A DNA stretch of 53,014 nucleotides from an uncultured Eubacteriales bacterium (GTDB lineage Bacteria; Bacillota; Clostridia; Lachnospirales; Lachnospiraceae): NCBI GenBank assembly GCA_949294665.1, contig CASFID010000068.1:1-53014 (forward strand), in the 5' to 3' direction. Under the pieces are notes generated by a model. That model was not told the origin of the DNA, made no database searches, and saw only the letters and a list, made by a program, of their open reading frames with translations. The position numbers and the translations under genes are program-made. Below are positions 20,022 to 27,525 of the stretch, one piece after another; the first letter of the stretch is position 1, and every line of letters starts with the position of its first letter.

Positions 20022-20082
20022 TCGTCGTCCCTCCGCTTTCTGATTGATCTGTTTTCCGTCTCAGCTTATCCTTCGATATCAT

Positions 20083-20529
20083 TTACTGTTCGTTAAAAGC
20101 CGTAATATTTGCTTCATTTAATGTAAAGTCATAATAATTCAGGTCAAGACGCTCTGTCCATCCGATCGTATTCCAGAATGCATTTCCGATATCATTCTTT
20201 GTGAATGCGATAAGCGAGACCTTGTTGATCTTCTCCTCCCGGAGAGCCTTCATCGCGTAAACGACCATACTGCGCCCGATCCCGTGACGCCGGTACTTCT
20301 CGTCCACACATACATGGTAGAGGCACCCCCGCCTCCCGTCATGACCGCAGAGAATACTGCCCACGATCTTTCCGTCCTCCACTGCAACCACGCTGGTCGT
20401 GGGATTTCTCTTCAGAAAACGGTCCACTCCCTCTCTGGAATCATCGATACTCCGTATTCCGAAACCACGGATCTTCTTCCACAGAGCGTATATCTCGTCA
20501 TAATCGTCTATTGTCATAACTCTTATCAT
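20083..20529 (-). CDS. GNAT-family N-acetyltransferase in the arginine cluster
   Basis: A 148-residue single-domain GNAT protein. The acetyl-CoA-binding motif A is visible as HVCVDEKYRRHGIGRSMV, preceded by the strands VVAVEDGKIVGSILCG and followed by motif B (SLIAFTKNDIGNAFWNTIGW). Substrate cannot be read from sequence. Its position between argC and argJ makes N-acetylglutamate synthesis a reasonable hypothesis, but ArgJ may already supply that activity. It has its own ribosome binding site. Identical REP-like hairpins lie on each side of the GNAT-argJ pair. Confidence 0.85.
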   Translation of the reverse strand: MIRVMTIDDYDEIYALWKKIRGFGIRSIDDSREGVDRFLKRNPTTSVVAVEDGKIVGSILCGHDGRRGCLYHVCVDEKYRRHGIGRSMVVYAMKALREEKINKVSLIAFTKNDIGNAFWNTIGWTERLDLNYYDFTLNEANITAFNEQ

Positions 20530-20601
20530 AATGGAATCTTCCTTTCACCTTCATCTGGGGACACCCTTTCCACAGCTTTGGGACACCCTGAACTCAGATT
20601 C

Positions 20602-20635
20602 GGGACGTAGTAAAACCCGATTTGACTACGTCCCC
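20602..20635. repeat. REP-like palindromic repeat, copy 2 (GNAT-argC spacer)
   Basis: GGGACGTAGT (20602-20611) pairs with ACTACGTCCC (20624-20633). The 34-base core is identical to copy 1 at 18680-18713 and ends on the argC stop codon. Two GGGACACCCT words occur at about 20559-20590, so the spacer as a whole looks like a small repeat cluster. Confidence 0.85.
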
Positions 20636-21675
20636 TAAGGGAACATTGGGACCAGTTCAAGCCCTTCGCTCTCCTCCAGACCGAACATCAGGTTCATATT
20701 CTGTACCGCCTGTCCCGCCGCGCCTTTCACCAGATTGTCGATAGCTCCCATCATGATGATGCGCCCCGTTCTCGGATCGATCTTAAATCCGATATCCACG
20801 TAATTGCTGCCCTCTACCCATTTCGTCTCCGGGCATACGTCTTTATCAAGGACGCGTACAAATTTTTCATCTGCATAATATTTATCGTAAACAGCCTTTA
20901 CTTCTTCCCAGCTTACGTCCTTTGTAAGTCTTGCGTATTCTGTGGAGAGGATTCCTCTGTTCATCGGTACAAGATGCGGGGTAAAATTGAGCACCACTTT
21001 CCCGCCTGCCGCATACCCCAGCTGCTCCTCGATCTCAGGTGTATGCCGGTGCGTCGCCACGCCGTATGCCTTCATGTTCTCGTTTACTTCACAGAATAGA
21101 TTCTGCACTTTCGCGCCTCTTCCGGCCCCGGAAGTGCCTGATTTGGCATCAATGATCAGGGTATTCATATCGATCAGTCCTTCTTTGGCAAGAGGATATG
21201 CCGTCAGGATAGAGCATGTCGTATAACAGCCGGGATTCGCCACCAGTCTTGCTCTCTTCACATCCTCACGGTTGATCTCGCACAGCCCGTATACCGCCTC
21301 GTCAATGAACTGCGGCGCCTTGTGCCCGATCTTGTACCACTCTTCATAGACTTTCACGTCTTTCAGACGAAAATCCGCACTCAGATCAATGATCTTTGTC
21401 TTTGAGAGGATCTCTTCATTTACGAGGGATGCACACAGCCCCTGAGGCGTGGCCGTAAAGATTACGTCTACCTGAGACGAGAGTTCCTCCATATTATCGT
21501 CCATACAGACCGCATCCACGATCTGGAACATATTCCTGTATACGTCCGCATACTTCTGATCGATATAGCTTCTTGATCCGTACCACTTGATCTCCGCGCC
21601 CTTATGCCCGGATAATATTCTTACAAGTTCACCGCCCGCATAGCCGGTGGCGCCGATGATACCAACTTTAATCAT
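20635..21675 (-). CDS. argC: N-acetyl-gamma-glutamyl-phosphate reductase
   Basis: NADPH-dependent reduction of N-acetylglutamyl phosphate, third step of arginine synthesis. The 346-residue protein has the Rossmann motif GATGYAGGELVR at the N-terminus and the catalytic Cys in ANPGCYTT, followed by SGTSGAGR and the conserved HRHTPEI. Length and start (GAAAGGACAGAGAT before ATG) are typical. It is the first gene of the arginine cluster and is preceded by ARG boxes. Confidence 0.97.
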   Translation of the reverse strand: MIKVGIIGATGYAGGELVRILSGHKGAEIKWYGSRSYIDQKYADVYRNMFQIVDAVCMDDNMEELSSQVDVIFTATPQGLCASLVNEEILSKTKIIDLSADFRLKDVKVYEEWYKIGHKAPQFIDEAVYGLCEINREDVKRARLVANPGCYTTCSILTAYPLAKEGLIDMNTLIIDAKSGTSGAGRGAKVQNLFCEVNENMKAYGVATHRHTPEIEEQLGYAAGGKVVLNFTPHLVPMNRGILSTEYARLTKDVSWEEVKAVYDKYYADEKFVRVLDKDVCPETKWVEGSNYVDIGFKIDPRTGRIIMMGAIDNLVKGAAGQAVQNMNLMFGLEESEGLELVPMFP

Positions 21676-21827
21676 ATCTCTGTCCTTTCGTATATACTCT
21701 GTAATTCTTCCATTTTAAGCCTGAGAAATACTGAAGCTGCTGATGGTAACTTCGCATTTCAGTTTCCTATGATATACCTCATTTCATAGGAAGTAAAGCA
21801 TTTCATAAAAATAGTCAGGAATTGTGC

Positions 21828-21863
21828 TTGCATAATAATACATCCTTTTTGCATATTATGCAA
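21828..21863 (-). promoter_or_regulatory. argC promoter overlapped by tandem ARG boxes
   Basis: Two ArgR-type boxes, TTGCATAATAATACAT (21828-21843) and the palindrome TTGCATATTATGCAA (21849-21863), start exactly 21 bases apart, the spacing known for ArgR hexamer sites. On the minus strand a promoter lies inside them: -35 TTGCAT (21858-21863), 17 bases, -10 TATTAT (21835-21840). ArgR occupancy would block it. The leader is about 150 bases and holds a 9-bp inverted repeat (21764-21772 with 21784-21792). Confidence 0.8.
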
Positions 21864-21957
21864 GTGTTATTTGTATATATTCATTCAATATCACTTGATT
21901 TTTTCTTAATTATGCAAAGAAATCAGCCAAAACCCAGTGTATAATAATATGAATACT

Positions 21958-22013
21958 TATAATATTGGGCTGTATCTGTGTAAAAAAGCACGGATACAGG
22001 CCGCAGTTTTTTT
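21958..22013 (+). promoter_or_regulatory. Leader terminator (attenuator-like) before the sigma factor operon
   Basis: A TATAAT box at 21958-21963 (another at 21940-21945, neither with a clear -35) is followed at once by a strong hairpin. GGCTGTATCTGTG (68-80 in 219xx) pairs with CACGGATACAGGCC (21989-22002), with one wobble and one bulged base, and seven Ts follow at 22007-22013. No plus-strand gene lies upstream, so this terminator can only act on a leader transcript of the downstream sigma/ABC operon. The rest of the 21676-22076 gap is the argC leader and AT-rich sequence. Confidence 0.65.
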
Positions 22014-22076
22014 GTTCCAGAGCGCACACTTTATAAAGTTCATACGTTATACATTATGAAAGGAGGGGCTCTGCTG

Positions 22077-22586
22077 ATGAATCTGGAAGAATACTACGAT
22101 GACATTTACCGGTACTGCTTTTTTCGTATGCGGGACCGCAGTCTTGCTGAGGATCTCACACAGGAGACTTTCCTTAAGTTTCTGGAAACTTCTTCTTATC
22201 ATGACAGGGATAAGCCCCTCGCTTTCCTGTACACCGTCGCGCGGAATCTGTGTATCGATCACATCCGCCGCGCAAAAACTCGGCCGATATCCGCCATGAA
22301 CGATGATATAGCCATAACCGATACTGTGTCTTACGGGACTGATCCCCCGGCATTCTCTCCCACCACATCTGTCTCGGATCTCACGGACACATCTGTTGTT
22401 CTGGCTCAGGCTTTGCAGACACTCAGCGAGGCCGACCGGGAGATCGTCTGCCTGCGCTATGTACTGGATCTGAATCCCGGAGAGATCGGCCGGATCATGA
22501 ATCTTTCGCGTTTCGCAGTATACCGCACGCTGAAACGGGCTTTAAAACTTTTAGAAAATCAATTGAGAAAGGAGGATTTTCAATGA
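22077..22586 (+). CDS. ECF-type RNA polymerase sigma factor
   Basis: A 169-residue sigma-70 family protein. Region 2 is YYDDIYRYCFFRMRDRSLAEDLTQETFLKF through ARNLCIDHIRR. A variable linker follows, then region 4 is LQTLSEADREIVCLRYVLDLNPGEIGRIMNLS. I chose the ATG at 22077 because AGGAGG lies ten bases upstream; the ATG at 22056 has no such site. It overlaps the next gene by four bases and so is probably coupled to the membrane protein and ABC transporter. The target promoters are unknown. Confidence 0.9.
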   Translation: MNLEEYYDDIYRYCFFRMRDRSLAEDLTQETFLKFLETSSYHDRDKPLAFLYTVARNLCIDHIRRAKTRPISAMNDDIAITDTVSYGTDPPAFSPTTSVSDLTDTSVVLAQALQTLSEADREIVCLRYVLDLNPGEIGRIMNLSRFAVYRTLKRALKLLENQLRKEDFQ

Positions 22587-23392
22587 GGAGAAATCATTTC
22601 CGTCAAAAAGCTCTTCTGATAAAAACTGTACGCAGTCTTTATACCGCCCCGGCGCCGGAACAAAAAGAGGCTTTCTTCCGGGACATCGGTTACTGTGCTG
22701 CGGCAGAAGACACATTTTTCTCTTCCCGTATCTCATGGTCAGGCTTTCTGCGGATCCAGATGCACTATATCCGAAAATGGAACTGGATCTTGTCCGCCTG
22801 TCTCTTTGCCGCTGCCGTCCTTCTGACTTTGCAGCCGTGGCAGACGCCGGGCGCGCAGGAACAACTGCAGGAGTTCTCCGTTCCCGGCACTTTGTCCGCC
22901 TGTATCCCTTTCCTCGCACTCTCAACAATCGCAGAGGCCGGACGCTCTGCACGGTTTGGCATGGAGGAACTGGAACTGTCCGCACGGTTTTCCCTGCAGG
23001 CTGTCCTGTGCGCACGGCTGGGCATACTGGGCGGGGAAAATCTGCTCCTGCTGGCAGTGCTGATGCCCTTTGGCGTCCACTTCTGGGGAGAAGGGCTCAA
23101 CATGACCTCTGCCTGTATCCTGCTGCCCTATCTGCTGACCTGTGTCCTTACGCTTCCCTTGGTCCGAAAACTCCGGGGAAAAGACTGTACAGTTTTGTGT
23201 GCGGGAATCGGCGTTTTTGTCAGCGCGCTCTTTCTCACCGCAGATACCACAGGCTTTCTGTACCGCGCGGCGGATACCTCTGCACTTATCCCCGCGTTAC
23301 TCCTCTTCTTCGGAATCGCAACAGGACTGGAACTTAGAAAATATATCAGACAATCGGAGGAATTCACATGGAACTTCACATTGACCGGCTGA
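22583..23392 (+). CDS. Membrane protein between the sigma factor and ABC ATPase genes (unknown)
   Basis: I do not recognise a family. The 269-residue protein has a basic cytoplasmic N-terminus of about 60 residues followed by about six hydrophobic segments, including WILSACLFAAAVLLTL, LLLLAVLMPFGVHFW, ACILLPYLLTCVLTLPL and VLCAGIGVFVSALFL. It has a strong ribosome binding site (AAAGGAGG) and overlaps the sigma gene by four bases and the ATPase gene by 25. It could be an anti-sigma factor, or a membrane component of the transporter; position supports either. Confidence 0.8.
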   Translation: MRRNHFRQKALLIKTVRSLYTAPAPEQKEAFFRDIGYCAAAEDTFFSSRISWSGFLRIQMHYIRKWNWILSACLFAAAVLLTLQPWQTPGAQEQLQEFSVPGTLSACIPFLALSTIAEAGRSARFGMEELELSARFSLQAVLCARLGILGGENLLLLAVLMPFGVHFWGEGLNMTSACILLPYLLTCVLTLPLVRKLRGKDCTVLCAGIGVFVSALFLTADTTGFLYRAADTSALIPALLLFFGIATGLELRKYIRQSEEFTWNFTLTG

Positions 23393-24126
23393 GCAGGCAC
23401 TATAAAAATAAAATCGCCGTGGATCGGATCTCTCTCACTCTCGGGAAAGGGGTCCACGGACTGCTGGGCGCCAACGGAGCCGGAAAAACGACTCTCATGC
23501 GCATGATCTGCGGCGTCCTGCGCCCCGACAGCGGCACAGTAACTTTTGGAGGAGCTGACGTATCCACGGAAGAGTACCGGAGTATTCTCGGATATCTTCC
23601 TCAGGACTTTGGCTATTATCCAGGCTTTACCGCCGAAGACTTTCTCATGTATATGGCCGCCCTTAAAGGGCTGCGCAAAACCGACGCCCGCTGCCGCACG
23701 GAAGAGCTCCTGTCCCTTGTCGGACTTGGTGCACATAAAAAACAAAAGGTCAAAACATACTCCGGTGGGATGAAACAGCGTCTGGGCATCGCGCAGGCGC
23801 TCTTAAACCGACCGAAACTCCTTGTGCTCGACGAACCCACGGCGGGCCTTGATCCAAAAGAGCGCGTCCGGTTCCGTGAAATGATCGGCCGGCTCGGTCA
23901 GGAAAGCATTGTCCTGCTCTCCACCCACATCGTATCGGATATTGAGCTGATCGCGGACCGCATCCTCATGATGAAAGACGGCCGCCTGATCTTCAACGGA
24001 ACGCATGATGATATCGGGGAGAATCTGGAAGAATTTTATCTGGAGCAGTTTGACGATATCAATCCGTCTGATAATACACCGGACGGCACCGTGACGGGAA
24101 GTAAGGTAAAACACGGAGGTATCTGA
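23368..24126 (+). CDS. ABC transporter ATP-binding protein
   Basis: ATPase of an ABC-2-type exporter, 252 residues. Walker A is GANGAGKTT near residues 34-42, the Q-loop is YLPQDFGYY, the signature is YSGGMKQRLGIAQAL, Walker B is LLVLDEPTAGLDP and the switch His is in LLSTHIV. The C-terminus carries an extra 30-40 residues rich in D, N, S and T. It is embedded in a four-gene operon with a sigma factor and two membrane proteins. The substrate is unknown. Confidence 0.95.
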   Translation: MELHIDRLSRHYKNKIAVDRISLTLGKGVHGLLGANGAGKTTLMRMICGVLRPDSGTVTFGGADVSTEEYRSILGYLPQDFGYYPGFTAEDFLMYMAALKGLRKTDARCRTEELLSLVGLGAHKKQKVKTYSGGMKQRLGIAQALLNRPKLLVLDEPTAGLDPKERVRFREMIGRLGQESIVLLSTHIVSDIELIADRILMMKDGRLIFNGTHDDIGENLEEFYLEQFDDINPSDNTPDGTVTGSKVKHGGI

Positions 24127-24128
24127 CC

Positions 24129-25355
24129 ATGTATAATCTGGGAACTCTCATAAAATATGAATACAAAAAACTTTTTCAGCGGAAAGCTGTCTGGATCGTG
24201 ACGCTCACGTTAATGGCGCTGGCAGCACTTTCCGTCATCCTGCCGCCTTTTATGTCCGTCGTTTCGTCAGATGACGGCGATTCCTATACTGCATATGACA
24301 GCTGCAAAGTTCGGCAGAAGCTGGCGGCTGATCTGTCCGGCCGTCCTGTTGACAGTGAAATGATCAGAGAAATGAACGCCGTCCTTTCGCCGGATTACAA
24401 TGAATCTCCCTGTTCCATGATCCCATATTCTGTAAAATACGACGATATCGCCTACTTTGCAGATGAATGCGGCGCGGCATATCTTACCGGAAGTGAGGAA
24501 TCTGAGCGAAATGGTGCGATATACCCGTATACAGGCAGCACAGACGACCTCTACCGGCTCCGCCGGGACACAAATGAAAAGATATGGGACAGATTCTGCC
24601 TGTCGGATCAGGAGAAGACGTACCTCTCCGTACAGGAGGACAAACTCTCCACGCCATTTACTTATCAATACTGCGCAAGTTATAAATCCATACTTTCCTG
24701 CGCTGTGATCGCAGCCGTCATGCTCTCTTTTCTCACAGCAGTATGCATCCCGCCTGTATCTGCAGATGAGCATTCCCGCAGGACAGATCAGATCATCCTG
24801 TGCACGCGGCTTGGCAGGCGTACGGCTTTCCTTGCAAAACTGTTTACCTCCGTCACATTTTCCGTCTGTGCTGTGCTCCTTCTTTACGCCTCTATTGCGC
24901 TGCCGTCATTTTTCATGTATGGTACAGAAGGCTTTTCAGCACAGATACAGGTCCCTCTTCCCGGATGTACATGGGATCTGTCTATGGGACAGGCGGCATG
25001 CATTCTAATCGGCGTCAGTGCTGCCGCTGCAGTTTTCTTAAGCTGTACAGCGCTGTTTCTCGCAGAATGTTTCAAGAGCAGTATTCCTGCCATGGGCATC
25101 CTTATCGGTTTCCTGCTCATCAGTTCCTTTCTGAATATACCGGGACAGTTCCGCGTGTTATCACAGATCTGGTCATACTGTCCCGCCCAACTGATCTCTG
25201 TGTCGGGCAGTATGCTTGATCCGCGGCTGGTTCCTTTCTTCAGCACTTATCTGCCGTCATATCAGGCAGGACCATTTGTGTATCTTATCCTCGCTCTTCT
25301 TTTTTCCCTTGGGGGATATCAGTTCTGGAGGAGATGGCAGGCAGGCGGAAGATGA
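24129..25355 (+). CDS. ABC-2-type permease
   Basis: A 408-residue permease. One transmembrane helix lies near the N-terminus (AVWIVTLTLMALAALSVILPPFM), followed by a large polar region of about 130 residues, then five or six C-terminal helices (SCAVIAAVMLSFLTAVCIPPVS, FSVCAVLLLYASIALPSFFMYG, AACILIGVSAAAAVFLSCTALFLAE and MGILIGFLLISSFLN). This is the layout of ABC-2 exporter permeases. It lies two bases after the ATPase gene and is followed by a bidirectional terminator. Confidence 0.88.
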   Translation: MYNLGTLIKYEYKKLFQRKAVWIVTLTLMALAALSVILPPFMSVVSSDDGDSYTAYDSCKVRQKLAADLSGRPVDSEMIREMNAVLSPDYNESPCSMIPYSVKYDDIAYFADECGAAYLTGSEESERNGAIYPYTGSTDDLYRLRRDTNEKIWDRFCLSDQEKTYLSVQEDKLSTPFTYQYCASYKSILSCAVIAAVMLSFLTAVCIPPVSADEHSRRTDQIILCTRLGRRTAFLAKLFTSVTFSVCAVLLLYASIALPSFFMYGTEGFSAQIQVPLPGCTWDLSMGQAACILIGVSAAAAVFLSCTALFLAECFKSSIPAMGILIGFLLISSFLNIPGQFRVLSQIWSYCPAQLISVSGSMLDPRLVPFFSTYLPSYQAGPFVYLILALLFSLGGYQFWRRWQAGGR

Positions 25356-25390
25356 ACCGTCTCTTTCAGACGAACTTTTTATAAAATACT

Positions 25391-25431
25391 CAGGCGGATC
25401 GTCAGAAGTTTAACCTCTGATGCTCCGCCTG
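25391..25431. terminator. Bidirectional terminator between the ABC permease and the minus-strand genes
   Basis: CAGGCGGATCGTCAGAAG (25391-25408) pairs with CCTCTGATGCTCCGCCTG (25414-25431) with a few mismatches. AT-rich sequence flanks both sides, and the T tract is better on the minus strand. Confidence 0.75.
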
Positions 25432-25450
25432 AATATTATAAATCCTTTCT

Positions 25451-25618
25451 TCATTTGCTTCGACCTCTATCAGGTCCTTTGTTTTTATCTGCCCTGTCTC
25501 TGACTGTTTCTTTTACTTCATCAGCCATCTGTAAAATCATTACGATATTCCGGTTCTTCTTCCTTGTCACAGTCAACGTCTCATAATCGTCTGGAACTTT
25601 ATCCATGCATTCTTTCAT
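25451..25618 (-). pseudogene. Truncated Phd/YefM-type antitoxin remnant
   Basis: A short frame of 55 codons on the minus strand starts 16 bases after proA. It begins MKECMDKVPDDYETLTVTRK and continues KNRNIVMI. This resembles the N-terminal half of Phd/YefM antitoxins, where a FRxNMKxxxDxV segment is followed by a strand ending VxMI. The frame also reads back upstream of the ATG as DKFRGN, overlapping the expected family N-terminus. After VMI the similarity stops and a Lys/Asp/Arg-rich tail follows. There is no good ribosome binding site and no toxin gene alongside, so I read it as a decayed fragment. Confidence 0.5.
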
Positions 25619-25634
25619 ATTTCCGCGAAACTTA

Positions 25635-26888
25635 TCACTTCCGGATCTGACCGTTCCCGAAGATGATATATTTGGTCGTAGTCAGCGCCTCAAGCCCCAT
25701 CGGTCCTCTTGCATGGAGCTTCTGGGTACTGATACCGATCTCCGCGCCGAATCCGAACTCAAATCCATCGGTAAATCGGGTGGATGCGTTCACATACACT
25801 GCCGCCGCGTCGACCTCATCCTGGAATTTCAGTGCGTTGTCATAGTCTTTCGTGATAATGGACTCAGAATGCCCGGTATTATACCTGTTGATATGTGCGA
25901 TCGCCTCGTCAATGGAATCCACGATCTTCACGGAGATAACGGCGTCCAGATACTCTGTCCCCCAGTCCTCCTCCGCTGCCGGGACAATCTCACTGCTGAC
26001 CGCCCGCGCTCTCTCGTCTCCTCTGATCTCCACGTCATGTTCTTTCAGCTTCTGCACGATCTGCGGAAGGGCCGTATCCGCGATCGCGCTGTGGACAACG
26101 AGAGACTCGCAGGCATTGCACACGCCCATGCGCTGCGTCTTGGCATTCTCCACGATATCTGCCGCCATCCTTATGTCGGCAGTCTCGTCTACATAGATAT
26201 GGCAGTTGCCTGTGCCGGTCTCGATCACCGGAACCGTACTGTTCTCTACAACATTTGCGATAAGCCCCGCACCGCCCCTTGGGATCAGGACGTCGATGCC
26301 GCCGTGCATCTTCATCATTTCATTCACAACATCGCGGCTTGTATCCTCCACAAGTACGACCATATCCTGACAGAGCCTTTCTTTGCGCAGGCCCGTCTTG
26401 ATCGCCCGCACGATTGCCTGATTGGAGTGGATCGCATCGCTGCCGCCGCGCAGGATAACTGCATTCCCTGTCTTAAAGCAGAGCCCGAAAGCATCTGCCG
26501 TCACGTTCGGACGGGATTCATAGATGATCCCCACAACGCCGAGGGGCACTCTCTTCTTCCCGATCCGAAGACCGTTCGGCCTCGTCTTCATATATAAAAC
26601 TTCGCCGATCGGATCATCGAGCCCGGCAATCTGTCTTAAGCCCTCCGCCATATCCGCGATCCTCTTTTTCGAGAGAGCCAGTCTGTCGATCAGAGACTGC
26701 TTGATCCCTTTCTCTCTGGCTGCTTCGAGGTCCTTTTCATTTTCCGCGAGGATCGACTCCTGCTGTAAGATCAGTTCGTCTGCTACTGAGAGAAGCCCTC
26801 TGTTTTTCTCTGTCGTTCCAAGCCTGGCCGCCTCTGTGGCAGCGCTTTTCGCACGCCGGGTAAGCATTTCCATGTATGTTTCTTCCAT
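25635..26888 (-). CDS. proA: Gamma-glutamyl phosphate reductase
   Basis: NADPH-dependent enzyme producing glutamate-5-semialdehyde for proline synthesis. The 417 residues show the aldehyde-dehydrogenase-like fold: [17 protein letters not shown], the glycine-rich [16 protein letters not shown], the catalytic Cys in [13 protein letters not shown], and the C-terminal [16 protein letters not shown]. The ATG has AAAGGAGAGCACA in front. The usual partner proB is not adjacent in this window. Confidence 0.97.
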   Translation of the reverse strand: MEETYMEMLTRRAKSAATEAARLGTTEKNRGLLSVADELILQQESILAENEKDLEAAREKGIKQSLIDRLALSKKRIADMAEGLRQIAGLDDPIGEVLYMKTRPNGLRIGKKRVPLGVVGIIYESRPNVTADAFGLCFKTGNAVILRGGSDAIHSNQAIVRAIKTGLRKERLCQDMVVLVEDTSRDVVNEMMKMHGGIDVLIPRGGAGLIANVVENSTVPVIETGTGNCHIYVDETADIRMAADIVENAKTQRMGVCNACESLVVHSAIADTALPQIVQKLKEHDVEIRGDERARAVSSEIVPAAEEDWGTEYLDAVISVKIVDSIDEAIAHINRYNTGHSESIITKDYDNALKFQDEVDAAAVYVNASTRFTDGFEFGFGAEIGISTQKLHARGPMGLEALTTTKYIIFGNGQIRK

Positions 26889-26998
26889 TGTGCTCTCCTT
26901 TCATTTAGTTCACACTGTGGTTTTTTGCACATGTCATGCATCTGCTGTCCCCTATTGTACCATTAAACACTGATTTCTGCCACCATCTTATTGCAAAA

Positions 26999-27047
26999 GC
27001 AGACGCCGCCCGGCTGGCCAGATATCTCTTTACCGGGCAGTGTCTGC
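26999..27047 (-). terminator. Terminator downstream of feoA
   Basis: GCAGACGCCGCCCGG (26999-27013) pairs with CCGGGCAGTGTCTGC (27033-27047) apart from three central mismatches. On the minus strand it is followed by TTTT. The remaining sequence between feoA and proA (26889-27125) shows only a second small GC-rich palindrome near 27080-27096. Confidence 0.6.
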
Positions 27048-27125
27048 TCTTCTCTGATCTTGTTCACTGTTTTATGGCCCGGGACAGGCCCCGGATCATT
27101 CGCTGTACTCTGCACTGTCTTCCCC

Positions 27126-27338
27126 CTACACCTTGATCCTCTCTGCCACCTCATGTCCGAGAGCCAGTCTGACGTCCTGCGCTCCGATGATCACAGTGTC
27201 GCGCCCCTGCTGGATCACCCGGATCGTGCTGCCCTCTTCTACATGACGGCTGTGCAGGAATTCCAGTATATCCGGCAGTCCGAACATCCACTTAACTGTA
27301 TAAGATTCTCCCGGTCTTGCATTTGATAACGCCTGCAT
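27126..27338 (-). CDS. feoA: FeoA-domain protein
   Basis: A 70-residue SH3-like FeoA protein. FeoA is a small cytoplasmic accessory of the FeoB ferrous iron transporter. Recognisable features are the N-terminal ARPGESYTVKWMFG, then LHSRHVEEGSTIRVIQQGRDTVIIGAQDVRLALGHEVAERI, the last part matching the characteristic FeoA C-terminal xxRxALGxExAxxI(x)V. FeoB is not next to it, so it may be an orphan FeoA or a regulator. It has a strong AAAAGGAGGG ribosome binding site. Confidence 0.85.
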   Translation of the reverse strand: MQALSNARPGESYTVKWMFGLPDILEFLHSRHVEEGSTIRVIQQGRDTVIIGAQDVRLALGHEVAERIKV

Positions 27339-27357
27339 ACTATCCCTCCTTTTCTTA

Positions 27358-27387
27358 ATCTTAGGGAATCCACGCAGAGTTAGTCAA
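27358..27387 (-). promoter_or_regulatory. Predicted feoA promoter
   Basis: On the minus strand: -35 TTGACT (27382-27387), an 18-base spacer and -10 TAAGAT (27358-27363). The leader to the feoA ATG would be short. Confidence 0.55.
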
Positions 27388-27433
27388 TCGCAATCTTCGT
27401 TGCATAAAGGGTACATCTGTAAGGCCTGCCGCA

Positions 27434-27483
27434 CCCCGGATCGACAGGATTCCCGTTTTACCGTTATCCTGTCCGGTCCGGGG
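27434..27483. other. Strong GC-rich hairpin between the nitroreductase gene and feoA
   Basis: CCCCGGATCGACAGGAT (27434-27450) pairs with ATCCTGTCCGGTCCGGGG (27466-27483), interrupted only by a small internal loop. Neither strand has a T tract after it, so it is not a standard intrinsic terminator. It may be an mRNA 3' end structure or a folded RNA element. Confidence 0.6.
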
Positions 27484-27525
27484 CAAAATAATGTGCCTGT
27501 AAATGATAAATTTTATGCAGTTACA

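Noticed and set aside
26963-27154. 63-codon minus-strand frame between feoA and proA
   Set aside because: Overlaps the feoA end and the terminator hairpin; Arg/Gly-rich translation without family resemblance.
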